This document shows positions 60,152 to 64,000 of a stretch of DNA of 64,000 nt, piece by piece. The translations under genes were made by a program, and so were the position numbers. Origin of the DNA: Mucilaginibacter gracilis (lineage in GTDB: Bacteria > Bacteroidota > Bacteroidia > Sphingobacteriales > Sphingobacteriaceae); contig NZ_RBKU01000001.1 in the NCBI RefSeq assembly GCF_003633615.1, positions 5,518,001 to 5,582,000 on the forward strand. Direction: 5' to 3'. The notes beneath the pieces are model-generated. The model made no database searches and was not told the DNA's origin. It was given only the letters and a program-made list of their open reading frames with translations. Position 1 is the first letter of the stretch. Each line of letters opens with the position of its first letter.

Positions 60152-62095
60152 TTATAGCTTTTTTAGCACTACGGGCTCGTTTAGCATATCGTACATTTTT
60201 TTGTAAAACTGGCGCAGGGCGGGGTACTCTGCCACCTGGTATTTTGCGCGACTGCGGGTAATGGTGTAATGCACTTCAACAAAGCCGTTTGCTTCGCCAA
60301 CTACCCTTTTAAATGTTATGCTGTTATCGGCAAAGCGTACTAAAACATTGGCAGGCAATACATCAGCTTTATAGCCGGGCGGTAATTTAAGGTGCTCGTT
60401 AATACTGTTTGCAGCACAGGTTTCAAAATCAATATCGGCCACACGCTGCTCGCTTAAAAACGGATTGCTGCGCATAGCGGTAAAAATATTGGAGTCGAAA
60501 TAAATATATTTATCATCGGTAGTGGTTAGCTCCTGGTTAAATTTTATTTTATGTACCAACGGCAAACTATCGGCCTCCATGTTTTCTACAGCCAAATCAT
60601 TAACATTTATTGCATTGTTATTATCGCGCAAAAAATTAATAAATACCTTTTTATCCAGGTCATTATACAAACGGGCAAAAAAGGTTTTGTTATAAGTGTA
60701 GTTGCTAATATCGGCAGTGCCGGTAATATGGCCGTTTGCATTAATATCGCCGTTTATAATTACCACTCTTTGAGTTGGTTGCTGGTTTTGCAACAGTATT
60801 AATTTGCTGCTAACGTATATACCCTCGCGTTTTACCATCAGGCCGTAGGTATTTAACAAATCAATAGGTACATCGGTGTAAAGGTTGTATTTGTTGGTTG
60901 CATCAAGCACGTAATACCTGGTGCTATCAAGGGGTATATAAACAACGGTTTTATTTAAATCGTAAATATTGGGGTAAACTGGGTCTATCACACCATGATC
61001 GCGGGTGCTTACTGCCAGGGGTTGCGCATTAATACCGGCTTTGGTTAATAAACGTAACAATATTAAGTTAACCTCGGTTGAATTGCCTTGTTTGCGCGCC
61101 CAGGCTTGCCGCACACCATCCTCTGTATACCATCTGTTTTTTTTGTTCCACTTTACGGTGTTTTTAACAACGTTAAAAATGTAGGCTATTTTATCATCGT
61201 TACTAAGCAGGGTTTTGGCTTTACTGATAACTGTATCTTAGTGACTGAGCCTGAACGATAATTCTACACCAAAGTTATCGTCGAAACCTAAGTCGAACGC
61301 AATTTTGTGCCAGCCATTCTGTATCTTATATTCGGTATCCCACTCAAACGAGTTTAACTGAAACATAATACATTGCGCATTGGCAGTACTGCTGCTAACA
61401 AAACTTTCGCCCGTAAAAGATGGGATATTGGCCTTGGCCCAAACTTTTTTGCTCACCTCTTTATTATTGTCACTTTGCTCCAGGGTATCGGTTGCAAAAG
61501 GCTGGTTGCCCCTGCTTATAATTTTATACCTGGTTGTTTTTGACATCCAGCCGGTTAACTCGCTGTAACGCACCGGTAACGACTCTTGAAAATACCACGC
61601 TGGCGGATTAACAAGCCCCAACCTCTTCGATTTGTATTTATACTCAATAATACAGCCCGGTTTTACTTTCGGAAATGCAAATACTATTGCTTTGCGGTAT
61701 TTATCAATTGTTTCGGTATATATTTGGCTGGGCTCAACCTTAGTGTACACCACATGGTTATCTTCCAAATTAATGGTTTGAGCCTCTACCTGAGTTATTT
61801 GTTGCAAATTATTGCGCGAATAATATGGTAACCGAATATTGGCCGCATCGTTACCTGCGCTATTAAAAATTTTGATGCGCATATGGTAATTAACCACTAC
61901 CGAATCAACATTGGTTGTCATTTCGCCCTTATCTAAAAGCACCATTGCATTGGCATCTTTTTCAAAGCTGCAACTGGTAAGTGTAAGGTCGGCCATATCA
62001 ACCTGGCCAAAGGCCTGGTTTGTTTTATATTGCTGGGCCAGGCCGCTATGGTAAACAAAAAGCGATATTAAGGATAAGGTAAAAAGTGTTTTCAC
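60152..62095 (-). pseudogene. DUF3857/transglutaminase-like gene with an in-frame stop
   Basis: The N-terminal part (285 codons, DUF3857 with signal peptide ending SGLAQ) and the C-terminal part (transglutaminase-like core KQGNSTEVNLILLRLLTKAGI plus DUF3858-like end) lie in the same frame, separated only by one TAA at 61238-61240. Reading through gives about 647 codons, the normal family length, and flanking residues (DNFGVELSFRLSH, then DTVISKAKTLLSNDDKIAYIF) align as continuous sequence. The catalytic Cys position has Ser (GNSTEVN), as in other non-enzymatic members. A nonsense mutation, a sequencing error or recoding could each explain it. Periplasmic scaffold role unknown. Confidence 0.88.
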
Positions 62096-62249
62096 ATGTA
62101 GATATTTGCCGTGAAAATAATAATTAGCTGCGAAAATATTGCTTTGGTAATTAATAAATAGCTCTCCTTATCCCGTGTGACGATGAACACACCCAATACG
62201 CCGCCTCTCCAACGTCGATAAGTTAAAGAACGGAACAAATATCGACCAC

Positions 62250-62325
62250 AAATTTTGAATTTCGAACACCGAAATTTATGCCGTAATCTAATTGTTAATA
62301 TTCGATGTTCAGTTTTAATTTTCTT
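62250..62325. repeat. Iterated-word hairpin upstream of mocA gene end
   Basis: TTGAATTTCGAACACCGAAA in the left arm and ATATTCGATGTTCAGTTTT in the right arm are variants of one unit, complementary to the words at 48.88-48.96 kb. Non-coding gap of 234 bases between the mocA gene and the DUF3857 gene. Confidence 0.5.
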
Positions 62326-62329
62326 ATCA

Positions 62330-62914
62330 CTACTCCCCCAACAACCCCTCATAATCAGCCATGGTATCAATATCAATTGCGCCTTTATCAAAGGGTACGG
62401 TGGCAATATCATCCGCATAAGCGGTGAGTAGTTTTTTTGCGCCCTGGTGGCCTTGCAGGGCCAGTAGGTGGTGAAAATACTTTTGATGGAAAAATGCCGG
62501 TACACCTTGAGTGTTATTATACAAGCTGGCTACAATGCCTTTGCCGCTTTGGGTGTGGGCTTGCAATAATTGGTTAATAAGGGTATGGTTGGCAAAGGGC
62601 TGGTCGCACAGCATAATTACGGCGCCTTGTATGTTTGGTGTTTTTTGCAGGTGGCTTATGCCTGCATTAATGGAGCTTGCCATGCCCTGCTGCCAGTTTG
62701 GGTTGTGTATAATTTGTATGGCCTGGTTAGCAATTTGGCTTTGTATGGTTTGCGCGTTAGCACCAAGCACCACAATTACCGGGCGGCAAGCCGAGGCTAT
62801 TGCTGCCGAAACGGCGTGTTGCAACAGGGTTTTGCCCTGGTAAATTAAGTTTTGTTTCGGCTCGCCCAGGCGGCTTGATGAGCCTGCGGCTAAAATGATA
62901 ATACCGGTTGTCAT
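62330..62914 (-). CDS. mocA: Molybdenum cofactor cytidylyltransferase-like nucleotidyltransferase (MocA)
   Basis: A 194-residue NTP-transferase: GIIILAAGSSSRLGEPKQNLIYQGKTLLQHAVS (nucleotide-binding LAAGxSxRxG), VIVVLGANA, NPNWQQGMASSINAGI, AVIMLCDQPF and GVPAFFHQKYF. MocA attaches CMP to molybdopterin, needed by xanthine dehydrogenase-type enzymes; MobA (GMP) is less likely because of the GMASS and DQPF motifs and the xdhC neighbour. Overlaps the xdhC stop by 4 bases (ATGA), so co-translated. Confidence 0.9.
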   Translation of the reverse strand: MTTGIIILAAGSSSRLGEPKQNLIYQGKTLLQHAVSAAIASACRPVIVVLGANAQTIQSQIANQAIQIIHNPNWQQGMASSINAGISHLQKTPNIQGAVIMLCDQPFANHTLINQLLQAHTQSGKGIVASLYNNTQGVPAFFHQKYFHHLLALQGHQGAKKLLTAYADDIATVPFDKGAIDIDTMADYEGLLGE

Positions 62915-64000
62915 TCTATTTCGGGGGCGTGTATGGCCTGGGCTTTTTGTTTAAGCGGGTAGCCTTTGCGGCCCGATAATACAGCCTTAACTTCGGCCAC
63001 AATGGATAGCGCAATTTCTTCCGGACTTTCGGACCCAATATCTAAACCCACCGGACCGTAAACATGTTGCAAATGCGCGGCTGTAATGGCAAGGCCGCCC
63101 TCTTCCAATTCGGCAAGCATACGGTCCAGCTTTTTTTTGGGGCCCAGCATGCCAATATAAGGCGGTTGCAGGGGTAAAAGCTGGCGCAGCAGGGCAAGCT
63201 CGTAATTGTAATTATGCGTCATCATTACTATCGCGGTAAGCTTATCTAAACTCAAATGGTTAAGCACCTCGTGGGGGCGGGCAGTAATAATTTGCTTGGC
63301 GACGGTAAAACGTTCGGCACGGGCGTAGTTGGCGCGGCCATCTATAACGGTAACATCCCAGCCCAAAACACCCGCCATTTTAGTTAACGGAACGGCATCG
63401 TTACCTGCGCCTATAATTACGAGTGCTATTACGGGTTTTAAATATTCAACAAAGCCAATATATTCGTTATCAGCAAAATACGTTTTAGTTACCGATTGTC
63501 CGTTTAGCAACACCTCCGCCGCATCGGTATTCAGGGTGGCGCGTAAACTATCATCCGCTAAAGCGCTGTAAGTATCATCTGCGGTAAGCAACAGGCCTGT
63601 ACCAGGCTGTGCAGCCTTGCGGTTTTGTAACGAAAACAAGGTAACCAGCACCGCATTTTGCCTTTTACTTAGCGCAATGCCCAGCAACTGCATAGGGTTA
63701 TTAGGTATTTGCCGGTTAATGGGTTCTATCAAAATATGGATAATGCCGTTGCAGCCCAGGCCAACGCCCAGTTTGGCATCGTCGTCGTCCATCGTATCAT
63801 AAGTAACCAGCATGGGTTGTTGTTGCGCCATTACCAGGCGTGCTTTGCGCAGGGCATCGCCCTCCAGGCAGCCGCCGCTAATGGCTCCGGTTAGGTGCCC
63901 GTTTTCGGTAATCAGCATACGCGCGCCTGCCCTGCGGTAGGCCGAACCCTCAACCAGCACCACGGTGGCCAAGGCAGTTTGTATACCTTGTTTTTGCGCC
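62911..64000 (-). CDS. xdhC: XdhC/CoxI family Moco maturation factor (partial, start missing)
   Basis: The gene runs off the right end; 363 codons to the stop are seen. XdhC N-terminal domain: ATVVLVEGSAYRRAGARMLITENGHLTGAISGGCLEGDALRKA; XdhC Rossmann domain: ALVIIGAGNDAVPLTKMAGVLGWDVTVIDGRANYA..., PYIGMLGPKKKLDRML, VYGPVGLDIGSESPEEIALSIVAEVKA. Such proteins sulfurate and insert Moco into xanthine dehydrogenase/aldehyde oxidase enzymes. The reading frame continues upstream past 63972 (a TTG is not the start). The target enzyme gene is not in the window. Confidence 0.93.
   Translation of the reverse strand, partial: AQKQGIQTALATVVLVEGSAYRRAGARMLITENGHLTGAISGGCLEGDALRKARLVMAQQQPMLVTYDTMDDDDAKLGVGLGCNGIIHILIEPINRQIPNNPMQLLGIALSKRQNAVLVTLFSLQNRKAAQPGTGLLLTADDTYSALADDSLRATLNTDAAEVLLNGQSVTKTYFADNEYIGFVEYLKPVIALVIIGAGNDAVPLTKMAGVLGWDVTVIDGRANYARAERFTVAKQIITARPHEVLNHLSLDKLTAIVMMTHNYNYELALLRQLLPLQPPYIGMLGPKKKLDRMLAELEEGGLAITAAHLQHVYGPVGLDIGSESPEEIALSIVAEVKAVLSGRKGYPLKQKAQAIHAPEIE

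Noticed and set aside
60152..62095. Frameshift between two genes of the transglutaminase-like locus
   Set aside because: The two coding stretches share one frame (981 bases apart, a multiple of 3) and only a TAA separates them, so it is a nonsense codon.

Overview
The window looks like a piece of chromosome from a Bacteroidota bacterium of the Sphingobacteriaceae type (Mucilaginibacter/Pedobacter-like). This rests on gene content: TonB-dependent receptors with carboxypeptidase-regulatory N-termini, a receptor/DUF4249 lipoprotein pair, BlaI/M56 pairs, an ISAs1-type transposase, DUF4097-type adhesins and lipoproteins with Bacteroidota-like signal peptides. It also rests on medium GC and a lack of strong Shine-Dalgarno sequences. 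No taxon-specific marker such as rRNA is present, so genus is inference.

Layout. 1-6.4 kb: 3' part of ychF, an M16 protease, a DsbD-N-like secreted domain, a cysteine-synthase-like enzyme divergent from an Lrp/AsnC regulator, and tRNA-Arg(CCG). 6.5-8.5 kb: a secreted-protein gene cut by a complete ISAs1-family element with a 10-bp target duplication. 8.9-10.3 kb: four small genes. 10.5-13 kb: galK-trmH and a macro-domain protein. 13-19 kb: ECF sigma/anti-sigma, two adhesin-like paralogues and an outer-membrane receptor. 19-21.4 kb: BlaI repressor plus an M56 antirepressor fused to a peptidoglycan amidase, preceded by a 36-bp palindrome. 21.4-26.4 kb: MgtC, sirtuin, and a cobalamin-riboswitch-controlled btuB plus a small membrane protein. 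26.7-34 kb: mixed genes including a serine hydrolase, an encapsulated-ferritin-like protein and DUF4202, with dense palindromic repeats. 34-38.5 kb: ybbP/ybbA/tesA-like trio. 38.7-51 kb: siroheme/molybdenum-cofactor region (cobA, moeB-rhodanese, MOSC, moaCB fusion, moeA, moaA, moaD, moaE), split by an AT-rich orphan gene, an M13 protease, a SYLF protein and an SRPBCC protein. 51-57 kb: SelW-like protein, PAS-HisKA protein, TonB receptor with DUF4249. 57-64 kb: mqo, two small genes, a transglutaminase-like gene with an in-frame stop, and mocA-xdhC at the right edge.

How it works together. The Moco genes cover most steps from GTP (MoaA, MoaC) through molybdopterin synthase (MoaD/E, MoeB) to molybdate insertion (MoaB, MoeA); mocA/xdhC point to a cytosine-dinucleotide form for a xanthine-dehydrogenase-type enzyme. 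CobA makes the siroheme precursor, which would fit nitrate/nitrite assimilation, though no reductase is in the window. The riboswitch, BtuB and the DUF6580-type protein form a B12-uptake unit.

The most unusual material is intergenic. One dispersed ~130-bp GC-rich palindrome occurs at least seven times, including tandem copies nested in a second repeat. In addition, many gene ends carry long imperfect hairpins built from a short word, different at every locus, repeated in one arm and inverted in the other.
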